A stretch of 64,000 bases of DNA from Paracoccaceae bacterium (GTDB lineage: Bacteria > Pseudomonadota > Alphaproteobacteria > Rhodobacterales > Rhodobacteraceae). The notes below the pieces were generated by a model, which was given only the letters and a program-made list of their open reading frames with translations, was not told the DNA's origin and made no database searches. The translations under genes and the position numbers were made by a program. Positions 44,972 through 54,344 of the stretch are shown in pieces (positions within the stretch are counted from its first letter, which is position 1; every line of letters starts with the position of its first letter). The stretch covers positions 1-64,000 of the forward strand of contig JALRHZ010000002.1 in the NCBI GenBank assembly GCA_023259435.1, read 5' to 3'.

Positions 44972-46078
44972 ATGAGCAACCCATCTATTCTTATCCTACC
45001 TGGTGACGGGATCGGCCCAGAGGTCATGGCAGAAGTTCGCAAGATCATCGATTGGTACGGCGCCAAGCGTGATCTTTCTTTTGACGTCTCTGAGGACCTA
45101 GTGGGGGGGTCAGCCTATGATGCGCACGGAACGCCATTGCACGATGACACAATGGCCAAGGCACAAGAAGTTGACGCTGTTTTGCTTGGCGCTGTTGGTG
45201 GGCCAAAATACGACAACCTTGATTTCAGCGTAAAGCCAGAGCGTGGCCTTTTGCGGTTGCGCAAGGAAATGGATCTATTCTCAAACTTGCGCCCTGCACA
45301 GTGTTTTGATGCGCTTGCGGACTTTTCGTCGCTAAAGCGCGATGTTGTTGCAGGTCTTGATATTATGATCGTGCGTGAATTGACCTCTGGCATCTATTTC
45401 GGCGAGCCACGTGGAATTTTTGAGGAAGGCAATGAGCGTGTGGGTATCAACACACAGCGTTACACAGAATCTGAGATTGAACGCGTTGCGCGGTCCGCAT
45501 TTGAACTTGCCCGCCGTCGTGGCAACAAAGTTTGCTCGATGGAAAAAGCGAACGTTATGGAATCTGGTATTCTATGGCGTGAAGTTGTTCAGCGCGTTCA
45601 CGACACTGAATACCAAGACGTTGAATTGTCTCACATGTATGCAGACGCGGGTGCGATGCAGCTGTGTCGTTGGCCAAAGCAATTCGACGTGATCGTCACA
45701 GATAACCTATTTGGCGACTTGCTCTCTGATGCTGCTGCGATGTTGACGGGTTCTTTGGGAATGTTGCCATCTGCATCTTTGGGTGCGCCAATGGCGAATG
45801 GCCGTCCAAAAGCACTGTACGAGCCCGTACATGGCTCGGCCCCAGATATCGCAGGACAAGGCAAGGCCAACCCAATCGCCTGTATCCTAAGCTTTGCAAT
45901 GGCGTTGCGCTATTCGTTTGATCAAGGGGCAGAGGCGGACCGTTTGGAAAAAGCAGTTGAAACTGTTTTGGCGAATGGCGCGCGCACTGCTGATTTGTTG
46001 GGAGAAGAGGGTGTGACCCCACTTTCAACTTCAGAAATGGGCGACGCTATCGTCTCGGCATTGGACGCCTCGCTTTAA
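44972..46078 (+). CDS. leuB: 3-isopropylmalate dehydrogenase
   Basis: Oxidises and decarboxylates 3-isopropylmalate to 4-methyl-2-oxopentanoate using NAD. About 368 residues. [11 protein letters not shown] opens the fold, [14 protein letters not shown] and MEKANVM carry substrate Arg and Lys, and [16 protein letters not shown] supplies metal-binding Asp. [14 protein letters not shown] is the NAD-specific loop. GTG 44966 is an alternative start closer to the AAGG ribosome site. Separate from leuCD by two unrelated-looking membrane genes. Confidence 0.96.
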   Translation: MSNPSILILPGDGIGPEVMAEVRKIIDWYGAKRDLSFDVSEDLVGGSAYDAHGTPLHDDTMAKAQEVDAVLLGAVGGPKYDNLDFSVKPERGLLRLRKEMDLFSNLRPAQCFDALADFSSLKRDVVAGLDIMIVRELTSGIYFGEPRGIFEEGNERVGINTQRYTESEIERVARSAFELARRRGNKVCSMEKANVMESGILWREVVQRVHDTEYQDVELSHMYADAGAMQLCRWPKQFDVIVTDNLFGDLLSDAAAMLTGSLGMLPSASLGAPMANGRPKALYEPVHGSAPDIAGQGKANPIACILSFAMALRYSFDQGAEADRLEKAVETVLANGARTADLLGEEGVTPLSTSEMGDAIVSALDASL

Positions 46079-46100
46079 CAAACAACAATGAATTAAGAAC

Positions 46101-46131
46101 GGCGCGCATTCACATATTGCGCGCCTTTTTT
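46101..46131 (+). terminator. Rho-independent terminator after leuB
   Basis: GGCGCGCA pairs with TGCGCGCC around nine bases and is followed directly by six T. Confidence 0.9.
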
Positions 46132-46201
46132 ATGTTTTTCTTGCTCAAATGGCAATTCCGTGACACGAATTGTTAGCGCAAACTATGACTTTAGGTGTTT
46201 C

Positions 46202-47155
46202 ATGTCTCCGAATATAAAAGGTGCGCTTTTTGCTTTGCTAGGGTTCGGCTTGTTTTCGGCCCACGATGTGATTGTTAAATATTTGGGTGGGACCTATTCG
46301 ACCTTTCAAATTCTGTTTTTTTCGGTGACCTTTAGTTTTCCAATGATGTTTGTGATGCATTTGCGGGAACGTACGACAGAAAATCTTATTCCAAATCATC
46401 CTTGGTGGACATTGCTCCGCACACTGTCGACGGTGACAACCGGCTTGGCCGCGTTTTATGCGTTTTCGGTTTTGCCTATGGCGCAAACCTATGCGTTTTT
46501 GTTCGGGATGCCCTTGCTAATCACGGTGTTATCTATTCCGATGTTGGGTGAAAAAGTTGGAATTCACCGTTGGGGTGCGGTCTGCGTCGGACTGGTGGGT
46601 GTTTTCATCGTTCTGCGCCCTGGTCAGACCGAGCTTACACTAGGGCATGGCGCCGCTTTGCTGGCCGCGTTCACGGGGGCTTTGGGATCTTTGATTGTCC
46701 GTAAAATCGGACATGAAGAACGCAATATTGTATTGATGCTTTACCCCATGTTTGCGCATTTCTTAATCGCTGGCGCATTCATGCCAGCCACTTATGTGGC
46801 GCTTGAGCTTGTGGATTTGGGGGGTCTTTTATTGATGTCGGCAATGGCCTTTGTTGCCTCTTTGTGCATCATATTGGCCTATAAAACGGGCGAGGCGTCT
46901 ACGGTGGCGCCAATGCATTATTCTCAGATGATTTGGGCAGTGGTTTACGGCTATTTCTTTTTCCAAGAATGGCCGGACGATATGACATTCATCGGAAGCG
47001 CAATTATTATCGCAAGCGGCCTATATGTGGTCTTTCGCGAAAGCCGAGTCAGTCAGACAACACCTGTTTTGCGCAATCAAAGCCGTGCTGAAACAGGCAC
47101 GGTGCCACGGGTCAGCGTCATTTCTAAACTCTTCAATACGAGTGAAAAAGTGTAA
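46202..47155 (+). CDS. DMT-superfamily (EamA) transporter
   Basis: A 317-residue inner-membrane protein with ten hydrophobic helices arranged as two EamA repeats. The first starts GALFALLGFGLFSAHDVIVK; the second begins near HGAALLAAFTGALGSLIVRK. A hydrophilic C-terminal tail follows GLYVVFRES. Family members export metabolites or amino acids. ATG 46202 was chosen because it gives the standard N-terminus. The gene converges with the histidine kinase gene with only 2 bases between stops. Confidence 0.88.
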   Translation: MSPNIKGALFALLGFGLFSAHDVIVKYLGGTYSTFQILFFSVTFSFPMMFVMHLRERTTENLIPNHPWWTLLRTLSTVTTGLAAFYAFSVLPMAQTYAFLFGMPLLITVLSIPMLGEKVGIHRWGAVCVGLVGVFIVLRPGQTELTLGHGAALLAAFTGALGSLIVRKIGHEERNIVLMLYPMFAHFLIAGAFMPATYVALELVDLGGLLLMSAMAFVASLCIILAYKTGEASTVAPMHYSQMIWAVVYGYFFFQEWPDDMTFIGSAIIIASGLYVVFRESRVSQTTPVLRNQSRAETGTVPRVSVISKLFNTSEKV

Positions 47156-47157
47156 CC

Positions 47158-49314
47158 TTAAACGCCAAAATGGGACACCAGTTTGGCCTCGAGTGATTTA
47201 AGCTCGACCGGTTTTGCAAGATAGTCATCCATACCGGACGCAAAACATTTGTCTGCGTCCCCTTTCAGGGCATTCGCAGTGATCGCAATAATATGCGTGC
47301 GCTGCTTATTTTCTGCGGTGCTTTCTGTGTTGCGAATGGCGCGGGACATTTCAAACCCGTCCATCAATGGCATGTGACAATCAGATAGAACCACGTCATA
47401 GGCACCCTCGGTCCACATGGCCAAACCTTCTTGGCCATTTGTGGCAACATCAGCGACGTACCCCAAAATTTCAAGCTGTTTCAAAAGCACGATCCTGTTG
47501 ATCTCATTGTCTTCGACCAACAAGATGGATTTGCTTTTACGCTCTTGTTTTTGCGCCTGTGTTACCTCTGTTTCCACTAAAGAGGGTGCCGGATCGCGTT
47601 CAATGTGGCCGGACTTTTGCCCAGATAAGAACCGAAGCGCGCGCATGAATTCTGATGGGAGCATTGGGAATAGCTGTACTTTGTAGACATCATCGCTCAG
47701 CCGTCCAAGACGCTCGCTTCGATTTTCGGTAAGGATGATGAATTTTGGCGATACGACCTGAGCACGAATGAACCTTTGCCATTCAGCTATTGTTTCAGGC
47801 TGACGCGTTCGCAGCAGGTATATAACATTCTCGCCAGAGATCGGTGTAAAGCCTTTCAAATCTGGTGACACGTTTTTATATGTGACTTTCGCTCCGGTCC
47901 CTTCAAGAAAGCGGTCTATTCGCCACGGCGTGTGGATGCCGTCTTCGATAACCCAACACAAGTCCAGATTTGATAAATCGGTTTGAAGAGGAACACTATC
48001 ATAAGCTTGAATTGGTAATTTAACGGTTATTTTACTTCCGCTGCTTTCTTGGCTTTCTACATGGATTTCACCATTCATTCGTTCAATTAGTTTGCGACTA
48101 ATGACAAGACCCAAACCTGTTCCGCCGACGCGTTTGCTGCTCGCGGCTTCGCCTTGGACAAAAGGTTGGAACAATCGCGCCTGAAGCTCTTGTGACATTC
48201 CAATGCCCTGATCGTGAACGACGATTTTTAGTGTGTCATCACCTTCTAGCTCGGTGTAGAAAAAGATATCACTCTCGTGACCGGTTAAGTTTTTTGCCGA
48301 ATATTTGATGGCGTTGCTGAGTAGGTTCAGCATAATCTGCCGCAACCTTCCTCCATCGCTTAGGATATGGGATGGCAATGCAGGGTCAATGTACAGACGT
48401 ATGCGCACGCCGCGATCATCCGCCATAGTTTGCAATGTCACCGCCACCCCCTCGATGACGGGTCGGATCTCAATTCTGGCAGATTCGATATCAAGCTTGC
48501 CTGCATCAATTTTGCTTGCATCTAGAATGTCGTCGATGATGCGAAGCAACGAAAAGGCGGAATTACGAATTGTGCCTAGAACGCGCGATTGCTCCTCGGT
48601 AGGGTGCATCGTTTCCATGACTTCGATCATACCAATCAGGCCATTCATTGGGGTGCGAATTTCATGGCTCATATTCGCCAAGAAATCCCCCTTGGCACGC
48701 GCTGCTCCTTCAGCGACAACACGGGCATCCGAGAGTTTTGTTTCGATCGAGTTTGTCTCGGAGGTGAAATAGGCCAGCTCGGCAACCAAAAGCACCGCGA
48801 TTGTAACTTTTAGGCCGATGTTAATCGTCTCAAGAGGTAAGGCGTTTTCGATATTGCGAATTCCAAACAGTCGCATAGACGCGCCTTCAAGGTCAAACAC
48901 CGTAACAAAGGCAAACAGGATCATAGGGAAAACAACAAAAGTTAATAATGCGTTCCGCTCGTGTCGCCATGAAAAGGCCAAAAAGGGCAGAGCCAAAATC
49001 GGCAGAAACAGCAAATCAACATCGGTTTCGGGAACAGCCATGATCAACGCGACAAAGGTTGTTATACTTGCGCTAATTAGCCAAATAGACCGCGCCATTT
49101 TATTTCGGCCAAGTTTGAACAACAGAGCGCAGATTAAATAGACAAATGCAACGGATCCTGAAATGAGGGCTCCATCACGGTCGCCGATCACCAAAAAGAC
49201 GAACATCCAACTGGACGCCAGGGCAACAATGACATTCACCGCAAGTGTGCTGACATGAATGCGTCTGCGTAAATCATAGGCAAGTGCATCATTCTTCATG
49301 CGAAAATAATCCAT
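47158..49314 (-). CDS. Hybrid sensor histidine kinase with receiver domain
   Basis: A 718-residue membrane kinase. About six N-terminal helices (residues ~22-190) form the sensor region, with no PAS domain. The H-box is MSHEIRTPMNG with His217. The ATPase has NLLSNAIKY, DQGIGM and GTGLGLVIS. A degenerate receiver-like spacer spans ~450-570. The C-terminal receiver has SILLVEDNEINR and the phosphorylated Asp645 in LSDCHMPLMDG. There is no Hpt domain or DNA-binding partner adjacent, so the downstream target is unknown. Confidence 0.92.
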   Translation of the reverse strand: MDYFRMKNDALAYDLRRRIHVSTLAVNVIVALASSWMFVFLVIGDRDGALISGSVAFVYLICALLFKLGRNKMARSIWLISASITTFVALIMAVPETDVDLLFLPILALPFLAFSWRHERNALLTFVVFPMILFAFVTVFDLEGASMRLFGIRNIENALPLETINIGLKVTIAVLLVAELAYFTSETNSIETKLSDARVVAEGAARAKGDFLANMSHEIRTPMNGLIGMIEVMETMHPTEEQSRVLGTIRNSAFSLLRIIDDILDASKIDAGKLDIESARIEIRPVIEGVAVTLQTMADDRGVRIRLYIDPALPSHILSDGGRLRQIMLNLLSNAIKYSAKNLTGHESDIFFYTELEGDDTLKIVVHDQGIGMSQELQARLFQPFVQGEAASSKRVGGTGLGLVISRKLIERMNGEIHVESQESSGSKITVKLPIQAYDSVPLQTDLSNLDLCWVIEDGIHTPWRIDRFLEGTGAKVTYKNVSPDLKGFTPISGENVIYLLRTRQPETIAEWQRFIRAQVVSPKFIILTENRSERLGRLSDDVYKVQLFPMLPSEFMRALRFLSGQKSGHIERDPAPSLVETEVTQAQKQERKSKSILLVEDNEINRIVLLKQLEILGYVADVATNGQEGLAMWTEGAYDVVLSDCHMPLMDGFEMSRAIRNTESTAENKQRTHIIAITANALKGDADKCFASGMDDYLAKPVELKSLEAKLVSHFGV

Positions 49315-49477
49315 AATTTAGACGCCTAAGCCTAGCAGATTTTTGAAAAAATTGTTCACTTAGGAGGATCGCACTGTGTTTCTTTCGTATTGCTTTTGCA
49401 ATCCTTTCTTTTTTTAAGTATCGCTAGGGCAAAGAAAAATGGCTTAGGTCGTGAGATGCGCGGCAAAGAGAGCAAGT

Positions 49478-50071
49478 ATGACAAGTCTAATTGTAATTGA
49501 TGTCCAGAACGATTTTTGTCCCAATGGCGCATTGGCCGTTTCCGGTGGTGATGAAATCGTTCCCTTGATCAACGCGCGCATGGATAAGTTCAAATCAGTT
49601 GTGTTGACACAAGACTGGCATCCGCAGGGCCATTCTTCATTCGCGTCTTCGCATGCTGATCAGGATCCTTATTCGGTAAGCGATATGCCCTATGGCCCTC
49701 AGGTCCTTTGGCCTGACCATTGTGTTCAAGGGACCAAAGGCGCAGAATTTCACGCGGCTTTGGAGACCACCCGCGCGGACCTGATTGTGCGTAAAGGATA
49801 CAATCCTCAAATCGACAGCTATTCGGCATTTTTTGAAAACGACAAGACGACCCCGACGGGGCTTCATGGGTATTTACAAGAGCGTAGAATTCGCGAGGTA
49901 ACACTCGTGGGGTTGGCGACTGATTTTTGTGTTGCTTATTCGGCACTTGATGCGGCACGTTTGGGCTATGAGGTGACCGTAGAGCAAGATCTCTGTCGCG
50001 CAATTGATTTGGATGGCTCTCTTGCGACCGCGTGCCAAAACATGCAAGCCGCTGGCGTGCGTTTGATTTAG
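49478..50071 (+). CDS. pncA: Nicotinamidase
   Basis: Deamidates nicotinamide to nicotinate for NAD salvage. 197 residues from ATG 49478. The catalytic triad is visible as Asp8 (IVIDVQNDF), the Lys in LIVRKGYN, and Cys151 (ATDFCVAYS). The metal site is in [12 protein letters not shown]. The purine-rich AAAGAGAG precedes the start. It is followed 13 bases later by pncB, forming a complete two-step nicotinamide salvage operon. Confidence 0.95.
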   Translation: MTSLIVIDVQNDFCPNGALAVSGGDEIVPLINARMDKFKSVVLTQDWHPQGHSSFASSHADQDPYSVSDMPYGPQVLWPDHCVQGTKGAEFHAALETTRADLIVRKGYNPQIDSYSAFFENDKTTPTGLHGYLQERRIREVTLVGLATDFCVAYSALDAARLGYEVTVEQDLCRAIDLDGSLATACQNMQAAGVRLI

Positions 50072-50084
50072 AAAGGCCGTTAGT

Positions 50085-51377
50085 TTGGATATTGCAACCC
50101 GTGTTTGGAACCACAAATGGCGCATTGATCCCATAGTGCGATCTTTGATTGATACTGATTTTTATAAATTGCTTATGTGCCAGTCTGTCTTTCGGAATAA
50201 GCCAGACACACACGTAACCTTTAGCCTGATCAATCGGTCAAAAACCGTCCGATTGGCCGAGTTGATAGACGAAGGCGAACTGCGTGAACAACTGGATCAT
50301 ATTCGCAGCCTCAGCCTAAGCCGAGGGGAAAGCACTTGGTTGCGCGGGAACACGTTTTACGGCAAACGCCAAATGTTCCGTCCTGATTTTATGGAGTGGT
50401 TCGAAGGATTACGCTTGCCCGCGTATCATCTTGATAAACGTGACGGCCAATATGAGCTTACTTTTGAGGGCTCGTGGCCTGAGGTGATGCTGTGGGAAAT
50501 TCCTGCACTTGCGGTTTTGATGGAACTGCGCAGTCGTGCAGCCTTAAAACAGATGGGTAAATTCGAGCTTCAGGTTCTCTACGCCCGCGCCATGACAAAG
50601 ATTTGGGAGAAAGTCGAAACTTTACGGTCGCTTGATGGGCTAAAGATTGCGGATTTTGGGACGCGGCGCAGACATTCGTATTTGTGGCAAGATTGGTGCG
50701 TTCAGGCGTTAGGTGAGGGGTTAGGGCCAGATAAATTCGTTGGTACCTCAAATTGCCTAATCGCTATGAAGCGCGATATCGAGGCCATCGGAACAAATGC
50801 CCATGAATTGCCTATGGTCTACTCGGCTTTGGCGGATACAGATACCGAACTTGCACAAGCGCCCTATCAGGTCTTGGCAGATTGGCATGAAGAGCATGAT
50901 GGAAACCTGCGGATTATTTTGCCTGATACCTATGGAACTCAAGGGTTTTTGCGAAACGCGCCGGATTGGTTGGCAAAATGGACGGGTATTCGAATTGATA
51001 GCGGATCTCCTGCAGAAGGTGCAGAACTTGCTATTCAATGGTGGAAAGACCGTGGAGAGGACCCCGCCAAAAAGCTAATTATTTTCTCGGACGGGCTTGA
51101 TACCGATATGATTCAGCAGCTGCATCGCCAGTTTACCGGTCGTGTGCGTGTTTCATTTGGATGGGGGACCAACCTAACCAATGACTTCCGTGGCTTGGTT
51201 CCAGATGGCGGGTTGGACGCATTTTCATTGGTGTGCAAAGCTGTGTCTGCCAATGGTCGGCCAACGGTCAAACTCTCGGATAACCCCAACAAAGCCATGG
51301 GACCAGAGGCCGAAATTCAAAGATATAAAAAGGTATTCGATGTGGGTGCGCAAACGCCCATCGCGGTACAGGTTTAA
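50085..51377 (+). CDS. pncB: Nicotinate phosphoribosyltransferase
   Basis: Joins nicotinate and phosphoribosyl diphosphate to nicotinate mononucleotide. 430 residues; [16 protein letters not shown] opens the protein, FGTRRRHS holds the catalytic region, and [17 protein letters not shown] and GWGTNLTND bind phosphoribosyl groups. The His in RRRHS fits the phosphorylated His of the family. TTG 50085 appears to be the start. Co-transcribed with pncA. Confidence 0.95.
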   Translation: MDIATRVWNHKWRIDPIVRSLIDTDFYKLLMCQSVFRNKPDTHVTFSLINRSKTVRLAELIDEGELREQLDHIRSLSLSRGESTWLRGNTFYGKRQMFRPDFMEWFEGLRLPAYHLDKRDGQYELTFEGSWPEVMLWEIPALAVLMELRSRAALKQMGKFELQVLYARAMTKIWEKVETLRSLDGLKIADFGTRRRHSYLWQDWCVQALGEGLGPDKFVGTSNCLIAMKRDIEAIGTNAHELPMVYSALADTDTELAQAPYQVLADWHEEHDGNLRIILPDTYGTQGFLRNAPDWLAKWTGIRIDSGSPAEGAELAIQWWKDRGEDPAKKLIIFSDGLDTDMIQQLHRQFTGRVRVSFGWGTNLTNDFRGLVPDGGLDAFSLVCKAVSANGRPTVKLSDNPNKAMGPEAEIQRYKKVFDVGAQTPIAVQV

Positions 51378-51395
51378 ACTTAGAAAGCACAAATT

Positions 51396-51944
51396 ATGTA
51401 CCCATTCGTTCGAATGATCAAAGAATTCGTCGTCCATCGCAATGCCCCTCCTTTGAAATTTGGCCAAACGCATGTCTCCTATCATATGTGCATGCCTTGG
51501 GACCTTGATATCTGGATGGAGTTGAACAACGGCCGTACCCTGACGATCTATGATCTGGGACGCTTGGTACTGGCCCAACGTGCGGGTATGGTCAAAGTGT
51601 TGCGCCAAAAACGCTGGAACATGACAATGGCGGGCGCTGTGGTGCGATATCGCCGACGGATACGGATATTCGAACGTATAGAAATGCGGAGCAGGGCGAT
51701 CTGTTGGGATTCTAAGTTCGTGTATATCGAACAAAGCATGTGGAAACGTGATGGCGAATGCGCTGGCCATATTGTGTACCGCTCTGCGTTTGTTGATAAA
51801 AACGGAATCGTAAATCCCGATAAAGTAGGCGAGGCTTTGGGCTATACAGGCGCGCGCCCGGAAATACCTAATTGGATCGAGGCATGGCGCTCCGCCGAAG
51901 ATCAACGCCCATGGCCACCCATGCAAGAAGAGCTTGATCTTTGA
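51396..51944 (+). CDS. Hotdog-fold thioesterase-like protein
   Basis: A 182-residue protein of the acyl-ACP/4HBT-like thioesterase type. The hotdog helix carries MPWDLDIWMELNNGRTLTIYD, with Asn-Asn-Gly where related thioesterases place active-site residues, followed by RRRIRIFERIEMRSRAICWD. It probably hydrolyses acyl-CoA or acyl carrier protein thioesters in the cytoplasm. It lies 18 bases after pncB and may share that transcript without functional relation. Confidence 0.75.
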   Translation: MYPFVRMIKEFVVHRNAPPLKFGQTHVSYHMCMPWDLDIWMELNNGRTLTIYDLGRLVLAQRAGMVKVLRQKRWNMTMAGAVVRYRRRIRIFERIEMRSRAICWDSKFVYIEQSMWKRDGECAGHIVYRSAFVDKNGIVNPDKVGEALGYTGARPEIPNWIEAWRSAEDQRPWPPMQEELDL

Positions 51945-51988
51945 TCCAAACCCTCGTTATCTGATATCAAATATTGGGGAGAGGGCAC

Positions 51989-53356
51989 ATGACAACGCGT
52001 AAGCGCATCTGGGGATGGTATTTTTTCGATTGGGCCAGTCAACCGTATTATACACTCATGCTCACTTTTGTGTTCGGTCCTTTTTTCGCCGCGACAGCAT
52101 CGTCCTACTTTCTTGGACAGGGTCTAAGTGACACCCAGGCAGATGCCAAAGCCCAAGAGATGTGGTCATGGGCGCTTACTGTATGTGGTTTGATCATTGC
52201 TTTTTCTGCGCCGATTATGGGAAAAATCGCGGATACCCAAGGCCGCCGCTTGCCTTGGATCATGGGGTTTTCGACGATGCTTGTTCTTGGTGCAGGAGCG
52301 GCATGGTTTACTGATCCGAATGGATCAAACCTCGTGTTTGCCTTGTGTGCCTTTAGTGTGGGATTTATCGGTGCTGAATTGGCGCTAATTTTCACGAACG
52401 CGCAGCTTCCAGATTTGGGCGATGACACTGAAGTTGGGGCGATTTCTGGGTCTGGGTTTGCATTCGGATATGCGGGCGGCCTGGTTGCCTTAATTGTTGT
52501 GCTTGTTTTCTTTGTCGAACAGGATAATGGCAGGACAATCGCCGGTCTAGAGCCGCTTTTTGGGCTCTTGGACCCAACCGCAAAAGAGGGAACCCGTGCT
52601 GTCACGCTCTTTGTGGCCCTTTGGTTTATGGTCTTTATGATCCCGTATTTCCGGTCGGTTGTTGACGGCACCCCCACCGGTCAGAAACTATCGCCATTCG
52701 GCGCCTTTTCAGAAGTAAAATCAACAGTTGTACGGGTTTTTGGGCATCAAAGTTTGCGCAGCTATCTAATCTCATCCATGTTTTACCGTGATGCGATGAA
52801 CGGCCTCTATAGCTTTGGCGCGATTTATGCGACCCTTGTCCTAGACTGGAGCTTGACGCTACTTGGGGTCTTTGGGATTGTCTCTGCACTAGCTGCGGCA
52901 GTATTTAGCTGGCTTGGAGGCTTTTGGGATCGTAAAGCCGGTCCAAAACCTGTTATCATAACTTGCATTTTGACGTTAACTTTGGTGTGCGTTACCATCG
53001 TCGGCATGACGCGCGAAGCTATCTTTGGAATTCCTCTAGAACAAGGATCTGTGGTACCAGATGCCATCTTTTTCGGCTGCGGCGTGATCATCGGTGGCCT
53101 TGGTGGAATTCTACAATCTGCAAGCCGCTCTATGATGGTGCGCCATACGACGCCCGAACGCGCAACCGAGGCCTTTGGGTTATATGGCTTGTCTGGACGG
53201 GCCACAGCGTTTTTGGCCCCATTTTCCATTGCAGTCGTGACGGCACTCACAGAAAATGCGCGTCTTGGCGTTACACCTTTGATCGTTCTTTTTGGACTTG
53301 GCCTTCTTTTTATCTTCAAAGTAAATGCAAATGGCGACCGCAGCGCTTGGGACTAA
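51989..53356 (+). CDS. MFS transporter, UMF1/Atg22-like family
   Basis: A 455-residue protein with about twelve membrane helices. The N-terminus RIWGWYFFDWASQPYYTLML is characteristic of the UMF1 (Atg22-related) group of the major facilitator superfamily. GLGGILQSASRSMMVRHTTP is another conserved block. Substrates of the bacterial members are mostly unknown; amino-acid or osmolyte export has been suggested for relatives. ATG 51989 follows GGGGAGAGGG. A repeat/hairpin element lies just downstream. Confidence 0.88.
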   Translation: MTTRKRIWGWYFFDWASQPYYTLMLTFVFGPFFAATASSYFLGQGLSDTQADAKAQEMWSWALTVCGLIIAFSAPIMGKIADTQGRRLPWIMGFSTMLVLGAGAAWFTDPNGSNLVFALCAFSVGFIGAELALIFTNAQLPDLGDDTEVGAISGSGFAFGYAGGLVALIVVLVFFVEQDNGRTIAGLEPLFGLLDPTAKEGTRAVTLFVALWFMVFMIPYFRSVVDGTPTGQKLSPFGAFSEVKSTVVRVFGHQSLRSYLISSMFYRDAMNGLYSFGAIYATLVLDWSLTLLGVFGIVSALAAAVFSWLGGFWDRKAGPKPVIITCILTLTLVCVTIVGMTREAIFGIPLEQGSVVPDAIFFGCGVIIGGLGGILQSASRSMMVRHTTPERATEAFGLYGLSGRATAFLAPFSIAVVTALTENARLGVTPLIVLFGLGLLFIFKVNANGDRSAWD

Positions 53357-53369
53357 GACACCCTTCCTC

Positions 53370-53433
53370 CATTTTTTGTCTAAAAATATCTCGGGGGAAT
53401 TGGCCATAGGCCAAGGGGGCAGCGCCCCCAATT
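53370..53433. repeat. 3-prime repeat motif with hairpins, copy B (inverted)
   Basis: Bases 53370-53397 are the reverse complement of the CCCCGAGATATTTTTAGACA block of copy A. They are followed by TTGGCC-ATA-GGCCAA and GGGGGC-AGC-GCCCCC hairpins. It lies after the MFS gene and may act in transcription termination or as a dispersed repeat. Confidence 0.75.
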
Positions 53434-53519
53434 CGGTTTCCATCTAGTCCTTGCATTTCTGGCTAGAACTCTCTTGAGTGGTACGCATAGATATATTTTT
53501 CAACTGACTGGATGAGCAT

Positions 53520-54281
53520 ATGGATCTTTCTGGGCAAACAGCAATTGTAACAGGTGGCGGATCTGGTCTTGGGGCAGCAACCGCGCGTGTTTTAGCGCAG
53601 GCCGGCGCACGGGTCGCTATTCTTGATTATGATCTCAGCAAAGCCATTTCTGTGTCCCAAGACATTGACGGGCTTGCGCTTCAGGTCGATGTCGGTGACG
53701 CAGCACAGGTCGAAGCAGCCGTTGCTGAGACAACGCAAAAAATGGGAGCAGCACGCTGTGTTGTAAACTGTGCGGGCATAGGGCTTGCCGCACGCATCGT
53801 TGGCCGAGAAGACAAACTATCGATTGATTTGTTTGAGCGTGTCATTCGCGTCAATTTGATCGGCTCTTACACTGTCATGAGTTATGCGCTGCGCGAGATG
53901 ATCAAGTTGGATCCTCTAGAGGACGGTGAAAGAGGGGTTATAATCAACACCGCCTCTGCGGCCTATCAGGACGGTCAAGTTGGCCAAGCGGCCTATGCGG
54001 CCTCCAAGGGCGGCATCGCAGCCATGAGCCTGCCTGCCGCGCGTGAGTTGGCGCGCTCTGGGGTGCGCGTTTGTGCTATTGCGCCTGGTCTGTTCAACAC
54101 CCCGATGATGGAAAGCCTGCCCGCAGAGACGACACAGGCCATTGTTGCCAACATTCCCTATCCTGATCGCTTAGGCGATCCACGTGAATTCGGCGAGTTG
54201 GCAAAGCACATTGTGGAAAACAAATATCTCAATGGTGAGGTGATCCGCCTTGATGGGGCAACACGCTTGCCGCCGCGATAA
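53520..54281 (+). CDS. SDR, 3-hydroxyacyl-CoA dehydrogenase type 2-like
   Basis: A 253-residue classical short-chain dehydrogenase. TGGGSGLG binds NAD, with Asp in AILDYD favouring NAD over NADP. VVNCAG, the catalytic Ser of INTASAA and YAASKGG are present. The sequence pattern IAPGLFNTPMMESLPAETTQ resembles the HSD17B10/FabG-like 3-hydroxyacyl-CoA dehydrogenases of beta-oxidation. It stands alone between a hairpin-rich spacer and a convergent gene. Confidence 0.9.
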   Translation: MDLSGQTAIVTGGGSGLGAATARVLAQAGARVAILDYDLSKAISVSQDIDGLALQVDVGDAAQVEAAVAETTQKMGAARCVVNCAGIGLAARIVGREDKLSIDLFERVIRVNLIGSYTVMSYALREMIKLDPLEDGERGVIINTASAAYQDGQVGQAAYAASKGGIAAMSLPAARELARSGVRVCAIAPGLFNTPMMESLPAETTQAIVANIPYPDRLGDPREFGELAKHIVENKYLNGEVIRLDGATRLPPR

Positions 54282-54344
54282 ACGGATTCACAAAAGAGCC
54301 ACATAAACCGGTGTCATAGACGGTGCTGTTAAAGAGCGTCGAAT

